This document shows, piece by piece, positions 32,665 to 43,769 of a DNA stretch of 64,000 nt. Source of the DNA: Saccharomonospora glauca K62 (lineage in GTDB: Bacteria; Actinomycetota; Actinomycetes; Mycobacteriales; Pseudonocardiaceae); contig NZ_CM001484.1 of the NCBI RefSeq assembly GCF_000243395.2, positions 2,906,424 through 2,970,423 of the forward strand, given 5' to 3'. Both the position numbers and the translations under genes were made by a program. Numbering within the stretch: the first letter of the stretch is position 1; each line of letters opens with the position of its first letter. The notes under the pieces were generated by a model. It saw nothing but the letters and a program-made list of their open reading frames with translations. It did not search any database and was not told the DNA's origin.

Positions 32665-35199
32665 TCACTCCTCCGCCGAGGGGGCGTCGCCACGGATCAT
32701 CGCGAGTACCCCCGGCAGGTCCTCCGGCTTCACCAACACCTCGCGTGCCTTCGAGCCCTCCGAGGGCCCCACGACGCCTCGGGTCTCCAGCAGGTCCATC
32801 AACCTACCCGCCTTCGCGAAGCCCACCCGCAGCTTGCGCTGCAGCATCGACGTCGAGCCGAACTGCGAACTCACCACCAGCTCGGCGGCCTGGAGCAGGA
32901 CGTCGAGGTCGTCGCCGATGTCGGGGTCGATGTCCTTCTTCTCGCCCACCTTGGCCGTCGTGACGCCCTCGGTGTAGTCCGGCTCGGCCTGCTCCTTGGT
33001 GGCCGCCACGACGGCGGTGATCTCCTCGTCGCTGACGAACGCGCCCTGCACCCGGATGGGTTTGCCCGACCCCATCGGCAGGTACAGCGCGTCACCCATG
33101 CCGATCAGCTTCTCCGCGCCCGGCTGGTCGAGGATGACGCGGGAGTCGGTGAGCGACGACGTCGCGAACGCCAGCCGCGACGGCACGTTGGTCTTGATGA
33201 GACCCGTGACCACGTCCACGGACGGGCGCTGGGTGGCCAGCACGAGATGGATGCCGGCCGCGCGGGCCTTCTGCGTGATCCGCACGATGGCGTCCTCGAC
33301 GTCCCTCGGCGCGGTCATCATCAGATCGGCCAGCTCGTCGACGATGGCCATGATGTACGGGTACGGCCGGTAGACCCGCTCGCTGCCGGGCGGCGCGGTG
33401 ATCTCTCCCGACCGCACCTTGCGGTTGAAGTCGTCAATGTGCCGCACGCGGTTGGCCTGCATGTCCTGGTAGCGCTGCTCCATCTCCTCCACCAGCCAGG
33501 CGAGCGCGGCGGCGGCCTTCTTCGGCTGGGTGATGATGGGCGTGATCAGGTGCGGGACACCCTCGTACGGCGTCAGCTCGACCATCTTCGGGTCGATGAG
33601 GATCATGCGGCACTCGTCCGGCGTGGCCCTGGCCAGCAGGGAGACCAGCATCGAGTTGACGAAGCTCGACTTACCGGAGCCCGTAGAGCCCGCCACCAGC
33701 AGGTGCGGCATCTTCGTGAGGTTGGCGGTGACGAAGTTGCCCTCGATGTCCTTGCCGAGCCCGATGACCATCGGGTGGTCGTCCGACGCCGCCTCGGGCG
33801 ACCGCAGGACGTCCCCGAGGTGCACCATCTCGCGGTCGGTGTTGGGCACCTCGATCCCCACGGCCGACTTGCCGGGGATCGGGGCGAGTAGGCGCACGTT
33901 CTCGGTGGCCACCGCGTAGGCGATGTTCTTGGTCAACGCGGTGATCTTCTCGACCTTCACGCCCGGTCCCAGCTCCACCTCGTACCGAGTGACCGTGGGG
34001 CCGCGGGTGAAACCCGTGACCTGCGCGTCGATCTTGAACTGCTCCAGCACACGCGTGATCGCCTCGATCATCGCGTCGTTGGCGGAGCTGTGTCCCTTGG
34101 ACTCGGCTCCGAAGGTGAGCAGGTCCAGCGACGGGAGCTTGTAGTCGCCCTCGACGGTCCGGGTGACCGACAGGGCGGGTGCCCGGCGGCGGGCCGTCTT
34201 CGACGCCGCTTTCGCACGGGCGGGTTTGCGCGCGAGTTCCTCGGTCGGTGACTCGGCGGGTGCGGCGAAGTCGAGCGTCGGCTGCGCCTCGTCGGGCTCC
34301 GCCGGCTTCCGTTTCCGCGTCGACCCGCGCGGGCGGGCGGTGGTGGAGTCCGTCTCGGTGTCGGGTTCGGGCCCGGAGTCCGCGCCGTCGGCTTCGGTGG
34401 TCCGGCTCCGAGCCGTGCGGCGCCGGGGTGGTTCCTCGTCCGCGTTGGCGTCCGCCTCGGCCCCGGTCCACTCGCGTAGTCGCTGCGGGACGCGGCGGAT
34501 GGGCGTTCCCGCGCACACCAGCACGCCGTAGAGCAGCACCAGCACCAGGAGCGGGACGGCCACCCAACCGGTGACCCCGCGCGCGAGCAGGTCGCCCGAG
34601 AACCATCCGATCCAGCCGCCCGCGTACATCTGGTCGGCGTGCTCCTGGGGCCTGCCACTGACGAGGTGCAGCAGGCCGAGCACGGCGAGGCCGATGAGTA
34701 CGGTGCCCACCACCATGCGCGGGCGGGTCTCGGGACGCGGCTGCGAACGCATGAGCACCACGGCCGCCATCAGCAGGGCCACCGGGAGGGCCACGGCGGC
34801 GGAGCCGATGACGCTTCGCGTGCCGACGGCAATGCCCTCACCGACGGGGCCCGCGCCTTCCCAGACCACGCCGACGGCGGCGACCAGGGCCAGGGCGATG
34901 AGGCCGAGGGCCAGGCCGTCCCTGCGGTGTTCCGGATCGAGTTCGCGGGTCCGTCCGACCGCTCTGGCCAGCCCGCCGACCCCACGGGCGAGCAGGGTCC
35001 ACGCGCCGCGCAGTGCCCTGCCGAGGGCGCTGCCCGAGGACCGCTTCGATCGCTTCGCCGGTGGTTTCCGCGACGCGGTCGTACGACCGCCGGACTTCGC
35101 CTTCGACGACGAGGTCCTCGCCTTCGTCGAGCGCTGCGATCCGCGCCCCGCGCCGGTCCGCGCGGTGCCTCGCCCCCTTGTCGTCGAGCCGCTGGCCAT
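32665..35199 (-). CDS. ftsK: DNA translocase FtsK
   Basis: An 844-residue septal DNA pump that moves chromosome ends and activates XerCD at dif. A basic N-terminus is followed by four membrane spans (about 70-200), an acidic/Arg-rich linker, the alpha-beta motor with VAGSTGSGKSSFVNSMLV near residue 500 and MAIVDELADLMM (Walker B), and the gamma winged-helix domain (EGVTTAKV onward to the C-terminus). TACCGT sits 6 bases before the ATG. Partner recombinase xerD is at 51170-52108. Confidence 0.95.
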   Translation of the reverse strand: MASGSTTRGRGTARTGAGRGSQRSTKARTSSSKAKSGGRTTASRKPPAKRSKRSSGSALGRALRGAWTLLARGVGGLARAVGRTRELDPEHRRDGLALGLIALALVAAVGVVWEGAGPVGEGIAVGTRSVIGSAAVALPVALLMAAVVLMRSQPRPETRPRMVVGTVLIGLAVLGLLHLVSGRPQEHADQMYAGGWIGWFSGDLLARGVTGWVAVPLLVLVLLYGVLVCAGTPIRRVPQRLREWTGAEADANADEEPPRRRTARSRTTEADGADSGPEPDTETDSTTARPRGSTRKRKPAEPDEAQPTLDFAAPAESPTEELARKPARAKAASKTARRRAPALSVTRTVEGDYKLPSLDLLTFGAESKGHSSANDAMIEAITRVLEQFKIDAQVTGFTRGPTVTRYEVELGPGVKVEKITALTKNIAYAVATENVRLLAPIPGKSAVGIEVPNTDREMVHLGDVLRSPEAASDDHPMVIGLGKDIEGNFVTANLTKMPHLLVAGSTGSGKSSFVNSMLVSLLARATPDECRMILIDPKMVELTPYEGVPHLITPIITQPKKAAAALAWLVEEMEQRYQDMQANRVRHIDDFNRKVRSGEITAPPGSERVYRPYPYIMAIVDELADLMMTAPRDVEDAIVRITQKARAAGIHLVLATQRPSVDVVTGLIKTNVPSRLAFATSSLTDSRVILDQPGAEKLIGMGDALYLPMGSGKPIRVQGAFVSDEEITAVVAATKEQAEPDYTEGVTTAKVGEKKDIDPDIGDDLDVLLQAAELVVSSQFGSTSMLQRKLRVGFAKAGRLMDLLETRGVVGPSEGSKAREVLVKPEDLPGVLAMIRGDAPSAEE

Positions 35200-35320
35200 G
35201 CCCCTACGGTAGTCGCTCCGTCACGTTCGCCCCGTACGCCACACTGGTCACAGGTGATATTGATCGGCGTCACGCACACCCCGTGTCCCGCGGCGAACCC
35301 ACGTGACATGCTTTCCGCTC

Positions 35321-36145
35321 ATGGTGGCGCTTCAACACGACCGAGGGTCAGCCGAACGGAGTAAGACCCCCCTGGTGTGGCGGACGATACTCACGCTCAA
35401 CCGCGGGCTCGTCAACCTGGCGGGACGCCTGCGGGTCAGCGGCGGCATCCCCCACTCGCTACGCGGGCAACCTCTCCTCATGGCGGCGAACCACATCGGC
35501 GTGTTCGACGCGTTCGTCCTGATGGCCGCGTGCCATCGGCTCGGGCTGGCGCCCCGGTTCATGCTCGCGGGTGGATTGCTGGACGCGCCGATCGTGGGTC
35601 CCGTGCTACGCGCGAGCGGGCACCTACGGGTCGACCGTGGCTCGTCGAGGGCCGCGGTGGCGCAGTTCGCCCAGGCCGCCGAGGCGCTGCGCACGAGCAC
35701 GGGCCCGATCATCGTCTACCCGGAGGGGCGCATCAGCCACGATCCGGGACTGTGGCCGGAGCGCGGCAAGACGGGTGTCGCCCGGTTGGCCCTGAAGGCG
35801 GGCGTCCCCGTCGTCCCCATCAGCCAGTGGGGTGCGCACGAGGCCGTGTACTGGGGCACCGAGACGGTGACGGGGCTGGCCGACATCGTTCCCCTGGCTC
35901 GGTCGGGACTCACGTCGCCGCTGCGGCGGCCCACCTTCCGCGTGCACTTCGGGGAGCCGGTGGACCTCTCGCCGTTCCGGGAGGGGCGCCCCGGTGACGC
36001 CGTCAAGGCGCACGCGGTGATCATGCGGGCAATCACCGACGGCCTCGTGCCCCTGCGCGCCGACGAACCCGACGCACCGCGGTTCTTCGACCCCACCAGG
36101 CCGACGGACGGACACAGTCCTTGGCGCCCGGAAACGCGGGCATGA
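35321..36145 (+). CDS. 1-acyl-glycerol-3-phosphate acyltransferase family (PlsC-like)
   Basis: About 274 residues with the acyltransferase boxes NHIGVFD (HX4D catalytic motif), GHLRVDRGS, IVYPEGRIS and VPVVPISQWGAHE. It should acylate a lysophospholipid or related polar lipid at the inner membrane. ATG at 35321 is preferred; an in-frame GTG exists at 35303. It ends in an ATGA overlap with the permease gene. Divergent from ftsK. Confidence 0.87.
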   Translation: MVALQHDRGSAERSKTPLVWRTILTLNRGLVNLAGRLRVSGGIPHSLRGQPLLMAANHIGVFDAFVLMAACHRLGLAPRFMLAGGLLDAPIVGPVLRASGHLRVDRGSSRAAVAQFAQAAEALRTSTGPIIVYPEGRISHDPGLWPERGKTGVARLALKAGVPVVPISQWGAHEAVYWGTETVTGLADIVPLARSGLTSPLRRPTFRVHFGEPVDLSPFREGRPGDAVKAHAVIMRAITDGLVPLRADEPDAPRFFDPTRPTDGHSPWRPETRA

Positions 36146-37134
36146 GCCCCTCCGAGACGGGCGGCTCCACGGCGACCGCCACCGCCCCGGTACGCGACCG
36201 GACACGCGGCATCGTGCTGCTGGTCCTGTCGTCACTGTGCTTCGGCAGTTCCGGTCCGCTGGGCAAACCCGCGATGACGGCGGGGCTTTCCCCGGAGCAG
36301 GTCGCCGTGGCCCGTATCGGCATCGCCGCCGTGGTGCTGCTCGTCGTCGTGGGGCTGACCCGGCCCGGACTGCTGCGGGTGCGACACGGGCAGTGGCGGG
36401 TGCTGCTCGGCTACGGCCTGCTCGGCGTGGCCGGTGTTCAGCTCTTCTACTTCCTGTCCGCCGCGCGGGTTCCCGTGGGCATCGCGATCCTGCTGGAGTT
36501 CACCTCACCCGTCCTCGTCGCGCTGTGGGTGCGCTTCGTGCGCCGGGTGCGGCTGCCGTGGCCGATGTGGCTCGGCATCGTCCTGGCGCTGGTGGGTCTG
36601 GCGTTGGTCGCGCGTGTCCACGAGGGACTCACCCTGGACGCGATAGGACTCGCGGCGGGGATCGCGACGGCCGTGTGCTCGGCCTCCTACTTCCTGCTCG
36701 GTGAGCACGGGGTGGCCAGCCATCACCCGCTCGGGATGGTCACGTGGGGCATGGTGGTGGGCGCCGTCGCCGTGTGCGTGGTCGCTCCTCCGTGGACCTT
36801 GCCCGTCTCGATCCTGCTGGAGCCCGCCGAGCTCGGCCCGTGGCGTCCGCCGGTGTGGTCACTGCTGCTGACCGTCGCCGTGGTGTCGACGGTGCTGGCG
36901 TATCTGGCGGGCATCACGGCGCTACGCCACCTTCCCGCGTCCACGGCGAGCGTGCTCGCTCTGCTGGAACCGTTGGTGGCCACGAGCATGGCGTGGGTCC
37001 TGCTGGACGAAGCACTCGGCTGGGTGCAGGTGCTGGGCGCGGTCGTGCTGCTCGGTGGCGCGCTGCTGGTGCAGCTGACCGCGCCGTCGGCACAAGGCGG
37101 TCCCGACGGCGCGGCGGAGCCTCGAACCCCTTGA
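36142..37134 (+). CDS. EamA/RhtA-family transporter (DMT superfamily)
   Basis: A 330-residue ten-span permease made of two EamA repeats: IVLLVLSSLCFGSSGPLGKPAM begins the first, and LAAGIATAVCSASYFLLGEHGV and AYLAGITALRHLPASTASVLALLEPLVA mark the second. Homologues export amino acids such as threonine and homoserine. Translationally coupled to the acyltransferase. The substrate cannot be told from sequence. Confidence 0.88.
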   Translation: MSPSETGGSTATATAPVRDRTRGIVLLVLSSLCFGSSGPLGKPAMTAGLSPEQVAVARIGIAAVVLLVVVGLTRPGLLRVRHGQWRVLLGYGLLGVAGVQLFYFLSAARVPVGIAILLEFTSPVLVALWVRFVRRVRLPWPMWLGIVLALVGLALVARVHEGLTLDAIGLAAGIATAVCSASYFLLGEHGVASHHPLGMVTWGMVVGAVAVCVVAPPWTLPVSILLEPAELGPWRPPVWSLLLTVAVVSTVLAYLAGITALRHLPASTASVLALLEPLVATSMAWVLLDEALGWVQVLGAVVLLGGALLVQLTAPSAQGGPDGAAEPRTP

Positions 37135-37188
37135 GCGGCTCCCGGATTTTAGTGACGAATCCGGCACACGGGAACCGAGCTCGAACGA

Positions 37189-37203
37189 GCCCCTTCCAAA
37201 GGG
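37189..37203. repeat. Small hairpin in the 150-base gap after the EamA gene
   Basis: CCCCTT and AAGGGG arms with a three-base loop. It may be a weak terminator. No other signal is evident in 37135-37288 apart from the GGGGGGAA ribosome-binding site of the next small gene. Confidence 0.3.
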
Positions 37204-37288
37204 GTGACACCCGCGCGACACTGCCGACGGCACCGTCCGCGATGTCGCGCGGTCCCGCTCGCAAGAACCGACACACCGGGGGGAATGG

Positions 37289-37429
37289 ATGAGCCGTCCG
37301 ACTCGTGCCGAACAACGCCGCGCCCGGAGGGCCCTGTTGGCTCAGAGCGTCATGGTTCTGCTGGCCCTGGTGGTGGTCAGCCTCACCAGCAGGCGACACG
37401 CCGAGCAGTCCCCCGAGCGTCGGCGGTGA
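37289..37429 (+). CDS. 46-residue single-span membrane protein
   Basis: Small ORF with GGGGGGAA six bases before its ATG. A basic head (MSRPTRAEQRRARR) is followed by one hydrophobic segment (ALLAQSVMVLLALVVVSLTS) and a basic tail ending RRR. Codon use is GC-rich and regular at third positions. It follows the EamA gene by 154 bases and ends inside a hairpin shared with convergent rnj. Family not recognised; small membrane proteins of this type are often missed. Confidence 0.5.
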   Translation: MSRPTRAEQRRARRALLAQSVMVLLALVVVSLTSRRHAEQSPERRR

Positions 37430-37437
37430 GGCCGCCG
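37421..37437. terminator. Hairpin between the small membrane protein gene and rnj
   Basis: CGGCGG and CCGCCG arms with a 5-base loop that contains the upstream gene's stop codon; the rnj stop follows within 2 bases. Confidence 0.5.
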
Positions 37438-37438
37438 G

Positions 37439-40276
<2,838 letters not shown>

Positions 40277-40289
40277 GAAGGTTTTCCGG

Positions 40290-41786
40290 TTACTCGACTT
40301 CCTGGACGACCGAGTCGTTCCGCTGGCCGCCGTCCTTGTTCCCGACGAAGCAGTGGATCGACCGGACCACTCCGTCGAGGTCGTCCGGCGTCTTCTCCCA
40401 CTCCTGCTGACTCGGGATCAGCGCACGGTAGACGAGCTGCTCGCGACGGTCATCGGCGATGCGGTTGGAGTGGAAGAGGAGCCCGCACGTCGTCTCGGCG
40501 TAGTGGGCGAGTTCCTCCCGACCCGGGTAGCGGGCCTGCGGTGCCCCCGGCTCGTTGGGGCTGGGCAGCAGGGTGTGCTGGCCGTACCACTCGACGTCGT
40601 GCGGTTCCTCGCAGTCGACCCAGTTGCTCTGGCTGATGGAACGGCCCTTGTCCAGCGTGGTGTTGACGCAGCTCGCACTGCTGTCGAGGTACAGCTCGGC
40701 GACGTCGCCGCCCTCCCCGTAGGTGAGGGTGGGCAGCATCTGGTCGTCCACGCTCGGCGACCACACCGGCTTGCCGAGGAAGAAACCGGCCGCCAGCAGG
40801 GCGACCCCCAGCAGCGAACCCGTCGTCCACAGGATCTTCCTGCGCGCGGGGGACACCGGCGCGGTCGAGGTCATGCCGGGAGGTCCGGCCACCATGGTCG
40901 GTGTCGGGCCGGGGTGGTGGAGGGTCGGTTGCCCTCCCGGAGGCGTCGTCGGCTGGGCGGCGAGCGTGAGCAGGTGGTGGGCCTGCTCGGCGGAGATACG
41001 TCCCTCGGGGGAGGACGTCATGAGCCCCATGATCGCCGAGGCGAGCGGACCCCGGACCCTGGTGAGGTATGGGACCTCGTTCATGATCGCGTGCAGCGTC
41101 GCGGCCGTGGAGGCTCGCTCGAACGGCACCGAGCCCTCGGCGGCGAAGAACAACGAGGCTCCCAATGACCACAGGTCCGAGGCGGGCATCGCCTCCCTGC
41201 CCGCGACGCGCTCCGGCGCCATGAACGCCGGCGAGCCGACGAGCATTCCGCTGGTGGTGATGCGCGGGTCGTCGACGGCCTGCGCGATACCGAAGTCGGT
41301 GAGCTTGGTGCGGCCGTCCGCGGCCACCATGATGTTGGCGGGTTTGACGTCCCGGTGCACGATCCCCGACCGGTGGGCCGCACGCAGCGCCGAGAGCACC
41401 TGGAGCCCGATGGAGGCGACCTGGTGCGGGGGCAGGGGACCGTTCGAGCGCACGAGATCCGACAACGTCGGTGCCTCGACGAGCTCCATGACGATGTAGG
41501 TGATGCCGTTCTCGGACACCACGTCGAACACCGTCACGACGGCGGGATCGTTGAGCCGACCGCCGGTGCGGACCTCCCGGAGCACGCGTTCCTGGAAGAC
41601 GCCTTCCTCGGCGCCCTCGGGCAGACGGAGTTCCTTGATCGCCACCTGCCTGCCGATCACCGTGTCCTCGGCTCGCCAGACGACCCCCATGCCTCCGCGT
41701 CCGAGTTCGCCCGCGAGGCGATAACGGTTGGCGATCACCCTCATCGCGGGCACCGTGGGGGTGGTAGCGGTGTACTCGTCGGTCAC
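40290..41786 (-). CDS. Membrane Ser/Thr protein kinase (Hanks type) with extracellular septum-formation-like domain
   Basis: About 498 residues from the GTG at 41786, which has AGGAG upstream. Kinase domain (about 16-265): GRGGMGVVWRA, VAIKEL (ATP lysine), IVHRDVKPANIM, LTDFGIAQ, SPAFMAPE and SDLWSLGASLFFA. A Pro/Thr linker leads to one membrane span (ILWTTGSLLGVALLAAGFFLG) and an outer domain with four cysteines and a YPGREELAHYAETTCG block, like septum-formation family proteins rather than PASTA repeats. It may sense the envelope. Neighbours are dapA and thyX. Confidence 0.85.
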   Translation of the reverse strand: MTDEYTATTPTVPAMRVIANRYRLAGELGRGGMGVVWRAEDTVIGRQVAIKELRLPEGAEEGVFQERVLREVRTGGRLNDPAVVTVFDVVSENGITYIVMELVEAPTLSDLVRSNGPLPPHQVASIGLQVLSALRAAHRSGIVHRDVKPANIMVAADGRTKLTDFGIAQAVDDPRITTSGMLVGSPAFMAPERVAGREAMPASDLWSLGASLFFAAEGSVPFERASTAATLHAIMNEVPYLTRVRGPLASAIMGLMTSSPEGRISAEQAHHLLTLAAQPTTPPGGQPTLHHPGPTPTMVAGPPGMTSTAPVSPARRKILWTTGSLLGVALLAAGFFLGKPVWSPSVDDQMLPTLTYGEGGDVAELYLDSSASCVNTTLDKGRSISQSNWVDCEEPHDVEWYGQHTLLPSPNEPGAPQARYPGREELAHYAETTCGLLFHSNRIADDRREQLVYRALIPSQQEWEKTPDDLDGVVRSIHCFVGNKDGGQRNDSVVQEVE

Positions 41787-41891
41787 CCTGCATCTCCTCG
41801 TCTCATGCGGGAGCGATGGTAGCGACAGCACCACCCGTTCGGGTCACAAACCACCCCCGTGCCCACACGCGACGGGAAAGTCGGGACGACC

Positions 41892-42278
41892 TCACCCTTC
41901 GCAGACCTCGTGGCCCGCCGCGCGCAACGCCGTCACCGCGCGGGCGAGGTCGACGTCCCGGACCAGCAGGTGATCGGTGTCGTAAGTGGACAGCGCGAAC
42001 AACGACACCCCCGCCGCGGCCAGCTCGCCGGCCAGCGCGGCCATGATGCCCGTCAACGTGAACTCCAGCGGCCCCCGCACCGTGAGCAGCCGCCACCCCG
42101 GCTCAGTGACGGCGCCGTCGGGCGCCCGTCCCGCCGGGCACACGACGGACAGCTCCTCCTCGGTGCGCGTCACCGATACGAACGCGGCATCGAACAGCGC
42201 CGGCGGCACCGACGTGTTCGGGTCCAGGCGGGCGATCACGTACTCGCCCGGCCGGACGTCCACCGTCAGCTTCCGCAC
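41892..42278 (-). CDS. ACT domain-containing small protein
   Basis: A 128-residue protein that reads as two ACT-like halves: LTVDVRPGEYVIARLDPNTSVP with EELSVVCPA, then RLLTVRGPLEFTLTGIMAALAGELAAAGVSLFALSTYDTDHLLV, ending RAAGHEV. This is the short CASTOR/ACT-type found in many bacteria; such domains bind amino acids. Starts 15 bases after thyX in the same direction, so it is probably in its operon. Ligand unknown. Confidence 0.8.
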   Translation of the reverse strand: MRKLTVDVRPGEYVIARLDPNTSVPPALFDAAFVSVTRTEEELSVVCPAGRAPDGAVTEPGWRLLTVRGPLEFTLTGIMAALAGELAAAGVSLFALSTYDTDHLLVRDVDLARAVTALRAAGHEVCEG

Positions 42279-42293
42279 GGCTCGGCTCTCCCG

Positions 42294-43046
42294 TCAGCCC
42301 TCGGCGACCATGGGGCTGGAGGCCACCTCGGTGCCGTCGGGCAGCGTCGAGATGGTGAAGTCCGCGAAGACGTTCTCGGCCACCTTCTGCAGCTGCCGCA
42401 GGCATTCCACGGCCAGGGCGCGGATCTCCACGTCGGCCTGCTCGGTGGCACGCATGGCGATGAAGTGCCGCCACGCCCGGTAGTTGCCGGTGACGACGAT
42501 GCGGGTCTCGGTGGCGTTGGGCAGGACCGAGCGGGCCGCCTGCCGGGCCTGCTTACGACGCAGGGTGGCGCTCGGCGCGTCGGCGAACTTCTTCTCCAGG
42601 CCTTCGAGCAGTTCCGTGTAGGCGTCGACGCTGGCCTGCGTGGCGGCGAGGAACTTCTCGTGCAGTTCGGGATCGTTGGCGATGACGTCGGGCTCGACGA
42701 ACGCGGCATCGCGTTCCGGCACGTACCGCTGCGAAAGCTGCGAGTAGGAGAAATGCCGGTGCCGGATGAGTTCGTGGGTCAACGAGCGCGAGATCCCCGT
42801 GATGTAGAAGGACACGCTGGCGTGTTCGAGCACCGACAGGTGGCCGACGTTGATGATGTGCTCCAGATAGCCCGCGTTGGTCGCGGTCTTCGGGTTCGGC
42901 TTCGACCACGACTGGTAGCAGGCACGACCGGCGAACTCCGCCAGGGCCTGACCACCGTCCGCGTCGGTCGTCCACGGCACGTCCTCGGGCGGGAAGAACT
43001 CCGTCTTCGCGATCAACCGCACCTTGGGTGCCACCGTTTCGGCCAC
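42294..43046 (-). CDS. thyX: FAD-dependent thymidylate synthase
   Basis: A 250-residue flavoenzyme that makes dTMP from dUMP with methylenetetrahydrofolate and NADPH. The ThyX motif [14 protein letters not shown] is intact; [16 protein letters not shown] and [14 protein letters not shown] supply further substrate and FAD contacts. GTG at 43046 has GGAGGGA upstream; the frame is open for 33 more codons but lacks conservation there. Same neighbourhood as Rv2754c next to dapA. Confidence 0.95.
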   Translation of the reverse strand: MAETVAPKVRLIAKTEFFPPEDVPWTTDADGGQALAEFAGRACYQSWSKPNPKTATNAGYLEHIINVGHLSVLEHASVSFYITGISRSLTHELIRHRHFSYSQLSQRYVPERDAAFVEPDVIANDPELHEKFLAATQASVDAYTELLEGLEKKFADAPSATLRRKQARQAARSVLPNATETRIVVTGNYRAWRHFIAMRATEQADVEIRALAVECLRQLQKVAENVFADFTISTLPDGTEVASSPMVAEG

Positions 43047-43166
43047 GTCCGACTCCCTCCATTCGTTCGACACCGGCAGCGTACTTCCGACGCTATCGGT
43101 CGCCACGAGCCGCGTCGCCAACTGTGGGATGCGTCGTGACACCACTTAGACAACATTTTCTCCTTG

Positions 43167-43201
43167 CATGACATCACCAGTGGTGCCACTATGATGTCAT
43201 G
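43167..43201. promoter_or_regulatory. 35-bp palindrome spanning the start codon of the RHH gene
   Basis: CATGACATC (43167-43175) and GATGTCATG (43193-43201) are perfect inverted arms, with AGTGG/CCACT (43179-43183, 43186-43190) inside. The ATG of the next gene is the end of the right arm. TTGCAT (43164) and TATGAT (43190) flank it. A protein bound here would block both thyX-side and RHH-side expression; the RHH product itself is the obvious candidate. Confidence 0.6.
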
Positions 43202-43765
43202 GACCTGAATCCCTACCTCGCCACCTTGCGAGAGACCCTTGCCACCACGGCCGGCGTGGGCGACGAACAACTCCAGCGAGCCGCCGCCGTCCTGTCGGCC
43301 ACACTGGAACCCGCGGCCCGGCTGGCACTCATGAACGCGTTGTCCGACCTGGCCGCCGAGATCACGGCTCAACTCCCCGACCACGTGGTGGAGGTGCGGC
43401 TCGACGGCCGCGACGTCCGCGTGGTCGTCACCGACAGCTCCGAGCCCGAACCTCCGGAGAGCCCCCAACCACCTCCACCGCCACCACCTCCACCTCCGGG
43501 TGACTCCGGCGACATCAGTCGCATGACACTGCGCCTGTTCGAACGCCTGAAGACCCAGGCCGAGCAGGCCGCGGCCGCACAGGGCGTCTCGCTGAACACG
43601 TTCGTCGCACAAGCCATCCAGGGCGCGCTGGCGGGCAACCAGCACGGCAAGCCCCCGTTCGGCCCCCGTCACCACCACGGCCCCCATCACCACGGACCTC
43701 ACCACGGGCACGGCCGGGGCCGGGGTCACGGCGGCTCTCACCTGCACGGCTGGGTGAGGGGGTGA
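43199..43765 (+). CDS. HicB/Arc-like ribbon-helix-helix protein with polyproline linker and His-rich tail
   Basis: A 188-residue modular protein. Residues 1-80 form a helical/beta domain (RDVRVVVTDS end). Ten consecutive prolines follow, coded mainly by CCA and CCT, unlike the CCG/CCC norm of the window. Next is a ribbon-helix-helix domain (DISRMTLRLFERLKTQAEQ, then GVSLNTFVAQAIQGAL). The last 32 residues hold 12 histidines with Gly and Arg, which could bind metal. It pairs with the DUF4097 gene 4 bases downstream. A palindrome covers its start codon, so it probably regulates itself. A toxin partner is not evident. Confidence 0.75.
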   Translation: MDLNPYLATLRETLATTAGVGDEQLQRAAAVLSATLEPAARLALMNALSDLAAEITAQLPDHVVEVRLDGRDVRVVVTDSSEPEPPESPQPPPPPPPPPPGDSGDISRMTLRLFERLKTQAEQAAAAQGVSLNTFVAQAIQGALAGNQHGKPPFGPRHHHGPHHHGPHHGHGRGRGHGGSHLHGWVRG

Positions 43766-43769
43766 CGTG

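Noticed and set aside
31321..33891. Plus-strand frame of 856 codons across argA, menC and ftsK
   Set aside because: It is antisense or out of frame to three well-supported genes and contains no domain.
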